A DNA stretch of 64,000 bases from Aegilops tauschii subsp. strangulata (Eukaryota; Streptophyta; Magnoliopsida; Poales; Poaceae). How positions within the stretch are numbered: position 1 is the stretch's first letter; every line of letters starts with the position of its first letter. The stretch lies in assembly GCF_002575655.3 (NCBI RefSeq), contig NC_053040.3, positions 362,202,267 through 362,266,266 on the forward strand. Direction: 5' to 3'. A model generated the notes under the pieces. The model saw nothing but the letters and a program-made list of their open reading frames with translations, did no database searches and was not told where the DNA came from. Of the stretch, positions 32,350 through 42,833 are shown in pieces. Position numbers and translations under genes: made by a program.

Positions 32350-35300
32350 TCAGTCTGAATTGTAATTCCCCACGGTGTCATCTTCTTCTTCATCCTCAAC
32401 GTCCTCGAACGTTGGCTTCCTCTTGATCAACTCTTGTATGTCCACAGCACGACAGGCAATCTTTTCGCCGGCGTCATTGACGTGATGGTTCTCAAAGATA
32501 TTAGGAACATCTGTGTTATCTTGTACATTAGGAGCAGTGTAAGCATCATCTTGTTGTGCAACTTCATTAAACGAATTCCTCTGCTCAAACCTTTGCACTA
32601 CTCTCCAGTCATCGCTACGTGCAAATGTGTCTTCCAAGAAAAATATCTGTGTTGCTTGATTTGCCAAAATAAAAGGCTCGTTGGTCTGGTACGCCGCCTT
32701 GACATTGGTGGATTTGAAATAATCATCAGCTCTGGGTTTTGCGATCCTGGAAAATAGGTTATACCAATGACAGCACAACAGAACCACACACCGATGATCC
32801 TCGAAACTGGAGATATACTGCAACTAAAAAATGTATGTTATGTAAGCATACATTTATGTTGTCTCTTTGTCATACGTATCCGTGCTCATGATGGCACTGT
32901 TTTGTGTCTTCCTGCCTTCGTCTCGTGCAAGGATGTTGTAGTGCACATCTCCAACAACGCAAGATTCATAATGTCTTACCCGAGTATCAGGACCCATTGC
33001 TAGTGAGTAAAGGGCATCATCAACTGCCTGCCCATCCTCCCGCATCTTCTTAACCTATGGTTAGAAAATAGACAAGTTGATCATCTTATGTACTCAATAT
33101 ATTAAAAAAACTGACAGTGCAATTCAAAAGCTTACATGGCTCTTGAACCATTTCGCAAATCCTGCCATAACCAGTTTGTCAATGTTTCTTGGATTTTGCG
33201 GCAGTAACTCCTTTTTGTAGATGATGCACAACATAGTGATCGCGTCAAACATCTAAATATATAAGAATGTGCTGCAAGTTTAGTAGATTACGATGTATAA
33301 GCTGCAGTACTTAGCACTTACTTGATATGAGGTAGTATCTCAGGACAGTTATTCAACACATACCAAACCATTTTGTCCAAATCTTTAGGTTTGTCCTCTT
33401 GTCAACTCTTCCCTGTAACTCGAATAGAATAATCGAAAACATTGAGCCCGGGATTGTCTTCATCCACGTCTTTGCTAAGATGATCAGGTGTTTCAATATA
33501 TTTTGAGCAGAATGTCAACGCTTCTGTAGCAATGTAGGCCTCTGCAATGGAACCCTCGGGTCTAGCTCTGTTCCTAACATAGCCCTTGAAAGTGCCTAGC
33601 CGCCTTTCAATAGGGTACATCGAGCCATACTGTACTGGACCTCTAAGTAGTGCCTCATCAGGTAGATGAACAACCAAATGCACCATCACATCAAAGAAGG
33701 CTGGAGGATATATCTTCTCAAGGTCGCATAGGATAGTTGGTATCTTGTCTCTAAGACGCTGCAAAGCATCTATCCTGATATTTCTATAGCAGAGTTCCCT
33801 GAAGAATTGTCCCAACTCTGCAACTACTCTGTATAAGTCAGGGCGGCCCAATCCTCTAAGGATAATAGGTAAAACCCTTTGAAGTAGGACGTGGCAGTCA
33901 TGAGTTTTCAACCCTTGTACATTGTTTCCATCTGCACTGGCTCTCCTTTCAGGGTTGGAAGCAAATCCATGTGGGAATCTCACACGTGACATGACCTCGT
34001 AGAATTCTTTTCTTTTTACCTTGTCCAAGACGTACACAACTGGTGCCATATCCCGTGGTTTACCTTCATCTTGCACCTGCAAATCCTGTCTGATACCCAG
34101 GTGTGTCAAATTAATCCTAGATTTTAGGGTATCTTTCGTCTTGCCTTCAATATTAAGAAGTGTGCCGATAATGCTGTCACATATATTTTTCTCGATGTGC
34201 ATCACATCAAGATTATGCCGCAGATCCAAATCTTGCCAATACTCCAAGTCCCACAAAGTGGACCTGCGGGTAAACAATAATATCTCTTCTGCCCTGCCAC
34301 GGTTCCGTTTCCCGCTACCATTATCAGGATGGTTTCCTGGTGTAATATGCCTGACCTTCTCTAATTCCACTTGCAACTCATCGGCGGTGAGCCTCTTTGG
34401 CGCATCACGGTTTTCATGCTTTGCATTGAACACATGTCTTTGGTATTTTCTAGGATGCGGCTTGTCCTTGGCAAGGAAACGGCGGTGTCCAATGTAACAG
34501 ATCTTGCTAAGTATTGCGTATGACAGCGGATTCCTGTCACAGTGAACACATGCATTGTAACCATGTGTCGTTCACCCTGACATAGTGCCCAAAGCCGGAT
34601 AATCATGGATGCACCAAATTATAACAGCACGCAGAAAGAAATCAGCTGGTGGGCTGCTATATAGGTCTCGAGTGAGAACACCCCTCCATAGCTGTTGAAG
34701 TTCCTCCACAAGAGGCTCCATGAACAAATCAAAATCCTTTCCAGGACTTTTTGGACCTGGGATGAGCAAGGCCATCATGTAGTTTGATTCTTTGGTGCAG
34801 ACATTTGGAGGCATGTTGTAAGGGATAACAAGCACTGGCCACATGCTATATGTGGCGCTCTGGTGGCCAAATGGGTTAAATCCATCTAAAGCTAAGCCAA
34901 GTCTAATGTTTCTCGGGTCAGCAACAAACTTTTCGTGCTTCTGATTGAAGCTTTTCAACTCACTACCATGTGATGGACGGCTCATTACATTCTGATCTCT
35001 GTACTCCTGGTTCCTAGAATGCCACAGTACATCCTCTCTTGTTTCAGCATCATGAAACAACCTCTGCAATCTTGATGTAATTGGAAAATGTCTCAGAACA
35101 TTATGAGGAATCCTCTTCACAGCATCGCCATATTTCCATCTTGATGATTTGCATTTCGGGCATTCACTTAAGTTGGCATAATCCTTCCGGAACAGAACAC
35201 AATTATTCTTACAAACATGGATGATATCATATCCAATTCCAACTGCATGAAGGAAATTCTTCATTTTAATGTAGGTGTGTGGCAGCTCAGACGCATCTGG

Positions 35301-35867
35301 GAAAGCTTTGCGGAAAGCAGCCAACATCGCATCGAATGATTTGTTGGTCATCCGCTCAGATGTATTCACCTGAAGAAAGGAGACCATAGCTGAGAATACT
35401 GACAGCTTATTTCCTGGGGTGACAGCCACGTTGCATTGTTCCAAAATGCGGGCCCACCATTTTTCTTCTGCAGGTGAAAGTTCACGGAATGCACGAGCAT
35501 TTCATAGCATTGTTTCATTGTTGGTCAAACTCACTGGCTCCGCCACCACCTCCTCCTCCTCTTCCACCCGAGCATCAGGCAGATCAAGATGGTGATCTGT
35601 TGCTTCCACGTAGTCAATAACATTGACGTTCACAACTTCACCATGATGAACCCACCTAGTATATGTGACCGACATCCCATACAAGTGTAGATGATTTTGC
35701 ACAGTTGACTGGGGTCTTGTAACCGAATTCATACAACTGCTACATGGGCAGAGCACATCTGATTTCGGACCATCGTACTCAGCTCTGATAAAGTTCATGA
35801 AGTTTTCAACCCCCTCGACATATGCAGCGGAGAATCTTTGAGCAGAAGTTATCCAAGTCCTATCCAT
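32350..35867 (-). pseudogene. CACTA (En/Spm) TNP2-like transposase, broken by three in-frame TGA codons
   Basis: From the ATG read at 35867 a single frame runs without frameshift to beyond 33402, interrupted only by TGA at 35504-35502, 34574-34572 and 33404-33402. The order of domains is normal. There is an N-terminal transposase-associated domain with CPCSSCMN (residues about 40-48). The Transposase_21 core follows, with SECPKCKSSRWK, FPITSRLQRLF, NIRLGLALDGFNPFG, PVLVIPYNMPP and DYPALGTMSG. A zinc-binding YNACVHCDRNPLSY comes next, then a DUF4218 region with YPPAFFDVMVHLVVHLPDEA and YPIERRLGTFKGYVRNRAR. Smaller exons follow near 33252-33136 (NPRNIDKLVMAGFAKWFKSH), 33045-32854 and 32823-32350. 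The last is a DUF4216 end with FILANQATQIFFLEDT. Exact splice sites of the small exons are uncertain. The gene would cut and join CACTA termini, but this copy should be inactive. Confidence 0.9.
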
Positions 35868-36780
35868 TTGTTAGACATACAAATTAGTTCTTCTACTAGA
35901 TGTTACAGGAAAAACATATATGCTTTTTTATGAAGTCCAGAAGAAAATACCTAGGTCGATGTCTAAAGCTATGGCAAGATATTTGGACGAGCAGATCTAA
36001 GTAACGAAATATATGTAAAGCTAATTCAGCAAAAAGATTTGAGTGCTAAATTATGGCAGGCTGTTTCAGCAATCAATGAGGCCGAGCACACAACCATCGA
36101 ACTATCGAAGGCCATCGTAGCAACAAAGATCGAGTATAAAATGGTGTAGAGCTATTTCACCTAACAGATTGGCTACTAGACCATGGCAATCTACGTCACA
36201 ATAAATATATGGCAGGATATTTTAGCAACTAATCGGCCTTGGCATGCCATCTCAGCTAAGCAGATTGAGTGCAGAACAGGGCAAGGAAGCTTCTTAAGCA
36301 GAGCATATTGACTGTAAACTACTTCGGCAAACAGTGAGATTAACAACGTGTATCAGCTAACATTTAGCACTACACCGACATGCACGGGGCCTCAGTCTAG
36401 AATGCGCGTACTGTGGGAGAAGCTGACCGCCGTGCGTCTCCACACGAACGTCGCCAGCGGTGGCGGCGCTGACCGCCGTGCGCCTCCACAAGAACATCGC
36501 CAGCGGTGGCGGCGCGGCTAGAGGACAGCAGTCTATGAGAGCGTACTGTGGGAGCGAGAGGATCGCCGTGCATCCCCTTGACGAACCGCGGCGCCGATGT
36601 ATCGACGTGGCGGGGAGGGCGGCTTTGGCGGAGCAAATGGAGTGGAGGGGGACAGGGGGAGGGGGGTTTGGGGAATATAATTGGCTAGTTGGCCGAAGGG
36701 CAGTTGAATCTAGGATTTGGGGGGAATTTTTGGGTGGGGGGGGGGGAGGATTTTCGCGCGGTGGGCGGGGGGAGTTTGGC
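35868..36780 (-). other. Upstream region of the transposase gene with a 46-bp direct repeat
   Basis: An AT-rich part (35868-36380) repeats words such as ATGGCA, GCAGATTG(A/G) and TTCAGC, like a subterminal CACTA region. A GC-rich part follows (36420-36660). It contains CTGACCGCCGTGCG twice, at 36424 and 36470, as a 46-bp tandem unit with three differences. A pyrimidine-rich minus-strand leader near 36650-36680 could be the transposase 5' UTR. The long minus-strand frame at 36357-36893 is low complexity and not called. Confidence 0.4.
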
Positions 36781-37430
36781 GCATGGTCGGTTTCTCCAAG
36801 TGCAGTCCCACATGTCAGTGAAGAGGCAAGCCGAAGCGCGTTCCGTTTGCGTGAGCCGTGTGCAGGACTGAACGTGTGTGGGGTGCAATGCAACCACGAC
36901 AGGGGTGCTGTGAGTGTACCGCCTTTTTTCCTTTTAAACTAGGTGCTTCACCCCCTCAAAAAAAACTTGTTGCTTCGCGCGATCTATCGATACTACTACT
37001 AGTAATCCGGTAATCCCGACTAAAACGGCGCGGCCGGGTCTTTTCCCGCGCGATATGCTGGGAGGTTGGCTTAGTTGGGTTTTTAGGACGAGTAATGCTA
37101 CACCTACGTAGTCCCAGTTACGTAATTAACATAATGTGAAATGTGTGAGATGTTGATTGTAGATTGGGGGGAAGGAGGGGCCCACCACCATGAAAATCAG
37201 GGGAGGAGAGAGAGAGGCAATTTACGTTAACCCTTTCGTAGGTTCCCGTAGATGAAGAAAAATGTGAAATGCGTGAATGTGCATTTGCAGATAAGGCCTT
37301 CCCTTGTTCATCCTTTTCTCCCACAAGATCTTGATCTTCCGTGCAACGCATGGGCATCTTGCTAGTACTCCTACAATATACTATATTATTGTGAAAGTTC
37401 ATATACACCGGCCGAGATTAATGCAAACAC
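36781..37430. repeat. Degenerate repeat block related to 40376-40510, 43080-43640 and 56848-56945
   Basis: Three kinds of shared text are visible. A phrase around CAGTCCCACATGTCAGTG (36810) recurs in variants near 40400, 41790 and 43110. A phrase with GTTGCTTCGCGCGATCTATC and TTTTCCCGCGCGATAT (36970-37060) recurs as GTTGTTTCGCACGATCCATC and TTTTTCCCGCGCGGTAT at 43552-43620. The 38 bases from 37292 recur exactly at 56848-56885. No ORF is supported. It looks like an old, locally duplicated low-copy sequence. Confidence 0.5.
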
Positions 37431-38288
37431 GGCAGATTTTCACTACATTTCAAACTTTTATAGGACAGAAAAATAAAAGAAACCCGACCCTAAACCTATT
37501 CTACGGCAGCGACCGACGTCCTCCATCTGCGATCTCCATGTACGGGGGCGGGGTTCAAGACTCGTGAAGTGAAGGTGCAGTCTCCGGTGAGGAAAAGTAG
37601 AACACGGGAGACGGGCCGGCCAGTTGGCACACCATGCCCTGCCGCCTCCCATGCCCTACTCATCCTCGGAGGAGTCCCCGACCTCGGCAGTGCCGAACGT
37701 TGGACGGAGGCAAGTAGGATGCGTGTCTGACGGTGCTCCCGTCATCGGCCGCCAGCGTGGCCACCGCTTGTGCGGCGACTTGAGCGAGGGCGGCGACCTC
37801 GAGCTCCATCCCCGAAGACAAGCTCTCCCGCAAAGCATTCGCGCTTGCGGTCATGGCGGATGTGGTGCCAGGTAGGAGGACGATGCGCTATGGTGTGGAT
37901 GTTAGCTGGGCGTTGCCGCTTTAAGTAGCGCATTCCGGTGAGGCCGAGCATCCTGGTGCGTCATTAAGTCGCCGGAGTTGGTTCCTCGGGCACCGAGCCT
38001 CTTAACGATGGCATACGGACGGACAGCATGAATGCGGGCAGCTGGCGCGGGCTGGGAACGCACCGTGTGACGACGCGAGGGACGAGGGTTTTTGGTGTGC
38101 CAGGGTAGTTAGCTGTGGTCGTGGAAACGTTGGAGATGCCCTTTGCTCACATGCTATCGACGCATGTCATTGAAAAAGCAAGACGACCCGACATGGTCTC
38201 AGGTCCTGAGGATGCAGTTGGCCGTGCTACACCACTCCGCGGACGCGTCCCGGCGCCCCGTGCATCCTCGACGAGCCGGGTGTTGGGG
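37431..38288. other. No recognisable gene
   Basis: GC-richer sequence with short ORFs on both strands (longest about 87 codons). No domain, splice pattern or element end is convincing. Confidence 0.4.
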
Positions 38289-38517
38289 TGTGTTTGGATT
38301 GTGGCCAAAGTGCACCTTACCAAAATTTTGGTCATGACCCAAAGATTGGTCTTTTTTTGGTGATGGTTGCCCTTTTTTTGGCATGACAATGAACTCTGGC
38401 CAACTCTAGTTCATTTTTCTTGCCGATGTCGGCCAAATCATGGGCAACCAAAACCTCAACCAAAATTTTGGCTACCCAATGCTTTGATGGGGCAACCTTG
38501 GGCACAAACCAAACATA
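38289..38517. mobile_element. Small MITE-like element, 229 bp
   Basis: The left end TGTGTTTGGATTGTGGCCAA matches the reverse complement of the right end, TATGTTTGGTTTGTGCCCAA, at 17 of 20 bases. The interior is AT-rich with CCAAAATTTTGG words at both sides (near 38318 and 38461). Flanks are GTTGGGG and CTGTTGGT, so the target duplication is not clear. The superfamily (hAT or PIF/Harbinger) is not assigned. Confidence 0.6.
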
Positions 38518-39241
38518 CTGTTGGTCGTGCCACAACACTAACGCCACCCTCGGCACACTGAAACCAACTGTGTCTAGCGATGATGAGCGTGTCGCTCACC
38601 GCGGTCGCCGTGTCCAGAGGCGGTGCTGGAGCTGCGCCACATTGTTGTTCCCCACGACCCACATGAACGGTTGCCGGTGGCGAGGAGGTCGTGGGCCAGC
38701 TCCTCCATTGGACTAGTTTGCGCTACGTCGTCCCGACAGGTGTGCCCCACATGTCGGTTTCCCTGTTTTCCCGGCCATATTCGAGCGTCAGTGCTCCGCG
38801 TTGTGCATTAGGCCTTTCACTATGTAGGCTAAGCGAGACAACTTATTGTTTATTTGAGCAGTTCAAGTATAATCATGTGGCGTTTGCTTATTTCTCATTC
38901 CTCTCCAACCCTCTTCTCCATCGATCATGTCGCCCTCCGGTCGAGTCCATCCTCTCGCATGCCTCATTTGAACATTCCACCAAGTATCATTCGCATGTGG
39001 GCCTAGACCATGCTTGTATTTCCAATGTTTATTTGTAATTTGTCCGACATGCATACAAACAAACGGTTCGCTTGAAGTTTCACTTTGCCTCCACTACGTG
39101 TCGCTTCACGTCTTAGTTTTGACATCCCATTCGGTTCATGCCCCGACACATGTTGACGAGATCGATTGATGTTCAGAGATCAATTGCGTGTCGTGCAAGG
39201 AGATAAAGGTTTGGTCTATTTCTATGATAGAAATGACCCGC
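38518..39241. other. No recognisable gene
   Basis: Intermediate-GC sequence with short overlapping ORFs. Nothing identifiable. Confidence 0.4.
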
Positions 39242-39262
39242 GGGGGGGGGGGGGGGGGGGGG
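39242..39262 (+). repeat. Poly(G) run of 21
   Basis: Twenty-one consecutive G after CCCGC. Such a run is error-prone in sequencing, so its length should not be trusted. Confidence 0.9.
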
Positions 39263-39494
39263 TCTGTGGGGATCAGAGGGTGTATATTATACGTTCATAA
39301 GCGAAACGAACATATTGTACCCACCCTAGTCCTCTTTCAATCGATCTCCGGACCCCGAGATGAAATCGAGAGAGAACAAGTGGGGGCATGTGTGATACCT
39401 AAGGCGGATTCAAAATTTTGAACCGGTGATCATAGCATCCGCAAATCATATATAAAGGGTATTCAATGTTCATTTCGTTTTTGAACGAACAATA

Positions 39495-39590
39495 TACTCC
39501 CTCCTATCCTTTCTAGTTTACATATAAGTTTTATGTGTAGTCAAGGTATCTCTACTTTGATAAAAAAAAGTATCAACATTCAACAACGCC
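39495..39590 (+). mobile_element. Stowaway MITE fragment
   Basis: TA followed by CTCCCTCCTATCCTTTCTAG and TTACATATAAGTTTTATG resembles the left end of Triticeae Stowaway (Mariner) MITEs. No matching right end is nearby, so it is a fragment. Confidence 0.5.
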
Positions 39591-39812
39591 CAATCAATAT
39601 TGTTAGATTCGTACGTACTCCTAGATTTGTTCTCGAGATGGTTTCCAATTTGTTTTCAACCACGTGAATGTGCTTGTTCTCGCGCATGCTCTTCCTACTA
39701 GGATTCCGCCACGTATAGCCAGTCCAATAGTAACTTTTTTTAAGCTCCCTGTCCAATAGTACTAGTGGAGTACTGACAACATCTGTACTAGAGTATGCAG
39801 TGCTCATAGTTG

Positions 39813-40110
39813 TACTCCCTCCTTCCATTTATATAGGGCCTATGTGGAGGAGAGAGATGTGAAAAAGTAAGGGGAGTGAGCTCTCATGCAAGAGCCTAGC
39901 TATATACGCATTCCTAGTTAAATACGTACAATAAATATGAAGAAAGATATGGAAAAAAGTACTAATACAATAGCCTACCTTATAATTTTTTTGCGGGAAA
40001 TAGCCAACCTTATAGCCCACACTACTGTATGAGTGCATATAATAGATGATGGCTATAGATGACATGGCAGTTCCTTATAGCCATCGACTGACTATATTAT
40101 TAACCATGCT
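39813..40110 (+). mobile_element. MITE-like sequence with a Stowaway-type start
   Basis: It starts TA-CTCCCTCCTTCCATTTATAT. The rest (GTGAGCTCTCATGCAAGAGC near 39877, GATGGCTATAGATGACATGG near 40047, ending with ACCATGCTCT near 40104) resembles a common grass MITE recalled from memory. The two parts may be different elements joined. There is no coding sequence. Confidence 0.45.
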
Positions 40111-40325
40111 CTAATGCGTTTTTCAAAACCGCATTTGACTATTGACAAGATTAATAGTACATGAGATGTATAATGTGAAAATTATATCATTGGAAGCTCC
40201 TTTCACATACGTATCCCTGCCTTACCCTCCCTTTCGGTCACTTACTGGCGGACCCCATGCTTGCTAGGCCCCACATGTCAGTTACTCAATGGGTTCAGCC
40301 ACGTCAGGGGATCCTATCCGTATTA

Positions 40326-40368
40326 TACTCCCTATGTTTTTATTTACTCCGCATAAAATGACGCGGGC
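40326..40368 (+). mobile_element. Stowaway MITE end fragment
   Basis: TA-CTCCCTATGTTTTTATTT and ACTCCGCATAAAAT match the usual start of a Stowaway subfamily. It is cut after about 40 bp. Confidence 0.45.
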
Positions 40369-40680
40369 GTGGGAGGGGGAGGGACGTTGGTTTGCTCTCA
40401 ATTGCGGTCCCACAAGCGAGCGAAAACGCAAGACGAAGCACGTTCCATTCGGTGAGCGACGTGAAGGGTCCAGCGTGTCGGGCTGCAATGCGAACGCGGC
40501 AAGAGCGATGTACAGTCAAAACCGATTGACTGGTCGTCACCGGAACCACTATTCACACCAGAACCTTTGTTGCTCGGCCTACGCCAGCCACTGCCCTCAA
40601 ACCACACCTAATCTCCAGCCCCTTCCCCCACCTTTCGATCCCCTAGCCCGCATCAAGCGTCCCTAGTTTGCCGGAAAGCC

Positions 40681-41406
40681 ATGGTGCACCGCAAGATCAC
40701 GTACTACAAGATGCTGACGCCGGAGCGCCGCGCAGAAATCGCGGCGGCGGTCGGCGCCAGAGACCTCCGTTCCCAAGCTCGCTTTGCGGCGGGCCAATCC
40801 CCGAGTTCTCTGGAGCCAAGCTACGAGGAGGAGGAAGCCGATCCAATGTTCATGGCGGAGGTCGCGACGCAGAAGGCCCCCGATGGGTATGAGACGATGG
40901 ACATCGACTTCGTGCCGGCGTCCGAGTCCCCCATGGTGCAGGCGGACCAGCGGTTCAACCTGGCGATACTAAAGGAGGACCGGGAGGCAGAGGCTCAACT
41001 CGACGCAGAGCGCGCGCATGCCGCTGCTATCGAGGCGCTCCTGCAGGCGGAACCGGATGTCGTGGATGTGAATCGGGCGGCGGAGGCTCAACTTGAGGCG
41101 GAGCGCGCGGATGCCGCTGCCATCGAGGCCCTCCTGCAGGGGGAACCGGACGTCCTGGACTTGAACCGGGCGGCAGAGGCTCAACTCGACGCGGAGCGCG
41201 CGGATGCCGCTCTGATCAAGGCCCTCCTGCAGGCGGAACCGGACGTCCTGGACTTGAACCGGGCGGCGGAGGCTCGACTCGACGCGGAGCGCGCGGATGC
41301 CTCTGCCATCGAGGCCCTCCTGCAGGCGGAACCGGACATCCTCGACTTGAACCGGGCGATGCTGTCGTCCATGCAGAGCACCCGCACGCTCCGCGTGAAT
41401 GAGTAG
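40681..41406 (+). CDS. Unknown protein with four 31-residue helical repeats, probably truncated by a stop
   Basis: A 241-residue frame from a clear ATG (AAGCCATGGTGCACC, good context). Residues 1-102 are unique: a basic start (MVHRKITYYKMLTPERRAEI), then an acidic middle. Residues 103-226 are four consecutive 31-residue repeats of the form AEAQL(D/E)AERADA-x-IEALLQ-x-EPD-x-LDLNRA, predicted as acidic helix-turn units. The frame stops at TAG 41404-41406. The same frame then stays open for 34 more codons to TGA 41509-41511, with an ordered-looking peptide (ETHVGSYGWFTPAAKDDEAV). That suggests the original protein was 276 residues and that TAG is a recent nonsense change, or is read through. There is no signal peptide or membrane segment and no intron. 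I do not recognise the family. GC content and codon use resemble a grass gene rather than a transposon. Confidence 0.65.
   Translation: MVHRKITYYKMLTPERRAEIAAAVGARDLRSQARFAAGQSPSSLEPSYEEEEADPMFMAEVATQKAPDGYETMDIDFVPASESPMVQADQRFNLAILKEDREAEAQLDAERAHAAAIEALLQAEPDVVDVNRAAEAQLEAERADAAAIEALLQGEPDVLDLNRAAEAQLDAERADAALIKALLQAEPDVLDLNRAAEARLDAERADASAIEALLQAEPDILDLNRAMLSSMQSTRTLRVNE
40987..41358 (+). repeat. 93-bp tandem repeat, four units, in frame
   Basis: Units start at 40987, 41080, 41173 and 41266, each with GC(G/A)GAGGCTC(A/G)ACT. The period equals 31 codons, and there are no indels between units. Units 3 and 4 are most alike. Unit 1 differs most at its end, with GTGGATGTGAATCG instead of CTGGACTTGAACCG. 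Confidence 0.95.
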
Positions 41407-41511
41407 CTGGAGGCCGAGGACAACCACGGTGCGGAGACACACGTCGGCAGCTACGGCTGGTTCACGCCGGCAGCCAAAGACGACGAGGCCGTCTCGTTCC
41501 GCGAGCAGTGA

Positions 41512-42801
41512 TAGTTTTTCTTTATGTTGTTGTTTTTATGGATCTTTTGCTGTGTAAAAACATATATTGGTATGCAAGTCGCCTAACTTGGGCCAGTCTA
41601 CCATTTCAGGCGGTTGGATGAATATCCTACGTCTCCTAACCCTTCTTCCTCACCTCTTCTTCTTCCCCAATAGACCACCGCATGGGCCGTACGGATACTC
41701 CCCAACATGCGGTTGGATAAACATACTCTATGAATGAAAATTATGTGTCAGCGGTAGGATGGCTGAGTTTGGTTTGTTCACATGCGACAGCACATGTCAG
41801 TGAGGGTGTGTTCCCTTGGTTGGGTTTGCGACGTGCAGGAGCGACTGTGCATGTGAGGGTGCGGTGCGACCGCGGCGTGCAGGAGCGACCGTGTGAGGGT
41901 GCGGTGCGACCGCGACAGCCGTGCGCAAGTGTACCTCCTTTTCATTTGAAAACTTTAGGCAAGCTTGGCAAAAATGTGTGGCGAAGTATGGCAATGCAAG
42001 GCCTAGACCCAAACAGGATAAGTACGTAGTACTACGTACTAGGAGTACTAGTGTTAAAAAACAAAGGCGGGGTTTTCCTTCGCAGGATTAATCGATACAA
42101 ATCCTCGTTTCACGTGTCAATTAATGCGTATTTTTTCTCCAAAGCCCAAAGACCTAACCATCTCACTCCTTATCGCTTGATTAATGCAGCGCCATGCAAA
42201 CCAACCTTCTCACTTCCGCATGCATGCAGGGGATATTAATGTCCTTGGTTGCTAGTACGAGGCAAACCCCATCAATTTTGCCTCGATTAGTGTTAGTGGC
42301 CTTTTGCAAATTGTAATTTTGATATACTAGCCTTGTGTACAAAACAATGGAGGTAGTAACTATATTTGACTTCCTTCCCCATTGCGGTGACGTTGACGAT
42401 ATCTCGAACGTTGTGGTTTGGCGAAGTGCGTTCGACGGAGAACACCATTGAGGGAGACCACGGTAACTCGTTCGCAAGTGCCGCCTGCAAGCCGAGACAA
42501 CCGACTTATTGCATCCAGGAAGTCCGTTGAACCAAAGGACGCGTAAATGTACTAGTACTACTCCTACACAATAGCGTCGTCCGTCCAGCTTAGTGCGGTG
42601 AGATGGTTTCTTGAAGAAGACGATGGAGAAGAGGAGTCAGCAAAGAGTGAAATGATGGTTGCTTCGTCCGTGCTTTGTGATTTGACGCCTCACTGCTTTG
42701 TGATTTGTGATAGAAGGGACAGGGGAGTAGACTCTGTCCTCTATAATGTACATGCGTCCAAGCACGGGAGAAAGAGGAGAGACGTTGCATTTTTCTATTC
42801 C

Positions 42802-42833
<32 letters not shown>

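Larger units (their letters stand above)
26115..36900 (-). mobile_element. Jorge-like CACTA DNA transposon, right end not found
   Basis: The left terminus CACTACAAAAAAAAGACAC is followed by GTGACATTTTGGGCCG and repeated TATGACA / TCATGAC words, as I recall for the abundant wheat family Jorge (resemblance from memory). From left to right it contains subterminal repeats (26449-27310), a GC-rich tandem array (27640-30950), a plus-strand GRF zinc-finger gene and a minus-strand transposase gene. The expected right end (reverse complement, ...TTTTTTTTGTAGTG) was not found up to 44000, so the right boundary given here is only an estimate. The transposase could belong to a second, overlapping CACTA. 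Confidence 0.7.

Noticed and set aside
36357..36893. 178-codon minus-strand ORF upstream of the transposase
   Set aside because: Low-complexity Pro-rich peptide over a G-run. More likely leader or promoter sequence than a protein.
40969..41437. Minus-strand 157-codon ORF opposite the 31-residue-repeat gene
   Set aside because: It mirrors the tandem repeat, begins downstream of the gene's stop and lacks a sensible start. The plus-strand frame has a good ATG context and a unique N-terminus.
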